DNA of 14,454 bases from CAYVOX01 sp964453035 (GTDB lineage Bacteria > Chloroflexota > Anaerolineae > Anaerolineales > Anaerolineaceae). Positions 13,670 to 14,454 of this stretch are shown here, one piece after another. How positions within the stretch are numbered: position 1 is the first letter of the stretch; every line of letters starts with the position of its first letter. Under the pieces are notes generated by a model, which saw nothing but the letters and a program-made list of their open reading frames with translations, was not told the origin of the DNA and searched no databases. The stretch is from assembly GCA_964453035.1 (NCBI GenBank), contig CAYVOX010000081.1, forward strand, positions 1 to 14,454, written 5' to 3'. The position numbers and the translations under genes were made by a program.

Positions 13670-14454
13670 ATGATTGAATTACCCGAAGCCGTGGTTATCT
13701 CAAATCAGATTCAATCCACACTCAGCGGCAAGCGCATCGCCGAGGGCAGCCAGGGCAACTGGCCCCACAAATTCGCCTTTTACTCCGGCCCGCCGGAAAG
13801 GTACGCCCAGGTGTTGAAAGGCCGCATCATCACCGGCGCCTACCCCAACGGCAGGATGATCCGCGTCACATTGGATGGCGACTACTTCCTGGTGCTGGGC
13901 GAGGGCGGCGAAAAGATTCTCTACCACGCCTCGCCTGCCAGGCTGCCCGGAAAATACCAGCTGCTGCTCAAATTTACGGATGATACCTGCCTGACCGTTT
14001 CGGTGCAGGGCTGGGGGGCGGCGATGCTGGTGCCTTCGGATGAAATTGAAAAGCACCCGTTTGTCGCCACCAAAAGCCACTCTCCGCTGGAGGAGGACTT
14101 CACGGTTGCGTATTTCCTCGGCCTGTTCGACGGGCTAAAAGAGGACGGCAAGCTCACCGCCAAGCCGTTTCTGATCTCCAAACCCGGCATCACCGGCCTC
14201 GGCAACGGCTACCTGCAGGATATCCTCTTTGCGGCGCGGCTGCATCCCCGCCGCCGCATCGCTGCGCTGGATGAAGCCGAAAAAATGAAGTTATACGAAG
14301 CCATTCGCGCCGTGCTGCGCCAGGCAGTGGAGCAGGGCGGGCGCGACAGCGAGGAAGACCTGTTCGGCAGGCCGGGCGGCTACCTCAAAGTGCTGGATGC
14401 CCGCTCCGTGGGCCAGCCCTGCCCCCGTTGTGGAGAAACCATCCATAAAGAGAG
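13670..14454 (+). CDS. Fpg/Nei-family DNA glycosylase homologue lacking Pro2 (partial)
   Basis: The first 261 residues are present and the coding frame runs off the right edge. The layout matches Fpg/Nei DNA repair glycosylases: N-terminus MIELPEAVV (compare MPELPE), a beta-sandwich, the helix-two-turn-helix with KPGITGLGNGYLQDILF (171-187, compare GIGNIY) and the first half of the zinc finger CPRCGE (Cys251, Cys254). Glu3 and Glu6 are kept, but residue 2 is Ile instead of Pro, the usual nucleophile. Ile also normally blocks removal of the initiator Met, so classical glycosylase/lyase chemistry is doubtful; DNA binding may be kept. The ribosome-binding site GGAGG precedes ATG 13670, and the gap to the aminotransferase is 33 bases, so it may be co-transcribed. 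Similar MIELPE-type members occur in other bacteria, as far as I recall. Confidence 0.88.
   Translation, partial: MIELPEAVVISNQIQSTLSGKRIAEGSQGNWPHKFAFYSGPPERYAQVLKGRIITGAYPNGRMIRVTLDGDYFLVLGEGGEKILYHASPARLPGKYQLLLKFTDDTCLTVSVQGWGAAMLVPSDEIEKHPFVATKSHSPLEEDFTVAYFLGLFDGLKEDGKLTAKPFLISKPGITGLGNGYLQDILFAARLHPRRRIAALDEAEKMKLYEAIRAVLRQAVEQGGRDSEEDLFGRPGGYLKVLDARSVGQPCPRCGETIHKE

Overview
The window looks like a chromosomal carbohydrate-utilisation region of a GC-rich, probably monoderm bacterium. The best guess is the phylum Chloroflexota, class Anaerolineae. That guess rests on three things: the lipoprotein leader (lipobox LTAC followed by an Ala/Thr/Pro/Lys-rich linker), the Opp-type transporter layout, and the overall protein style. 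No rRNA or other marker gene confirms it. I see no mobile elements, tRNAs or CRISPR arrays.

Left part (1-6192, minus strand): a complete Opp/Dpp-type ABC importer operon, read right to left. The order is lipoprotein solute-binding protein, permease B, permease C, ATPase D, ATPase F; the last gene runs off the left edge. The genes are nearly abutting, and an intercistronic perfect 15-bp-arm stem-loop follows the binding-protein gene. The large binding protein (659 aa) and the long extracytoplasmic loop of permease C resemble Opp-family importers that carry oligosaccharides rather than peptides. A divergent LacI-family gene fits a sugar substrate, but the substrate is inferred.

Control region (6193-6523): two back-to-back promoters, a 21-bp inverted repeat exactly over the predicted importer transcription start (a good operator candidate), a repeated 10-mer inside both promoter spacers, and a roughly 200-nt importer leader with three hairpins, the last terminator-like.

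Middle part (6524-9775): the LacI-family repressor, then a DUF4213/DUF364 protein overlapping a very small pyrophosphatase-like protein that has no ATG start in frame. Facing them is a minus-strand Gfo/Idh/MocA oxidoreductase.

Right part (10002-14454, plus strand): a creatininase-family amidohydrolase with its own strong promoter, divergent from the oxidoreductase. Then comes a probable four-gene operon: xylose-isomerase-like TIM-barrel epimerase/isomerase, DUF4037-like nucleotidyltransferase, class I/II aminotransferase, and an Fpg/Nei-like DNA glycosylase homologue with Ile in place of the catalytic Pro2 (truncated by the window end).

Taken together, the importer, LacI regulator, MocA-type oxidoreductase, creatininase-type hydrolase and TIM-barrel isomerase suggest uptake and catabolism of an unusual sugar or sugar derivative. 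No gene identifies the compound.
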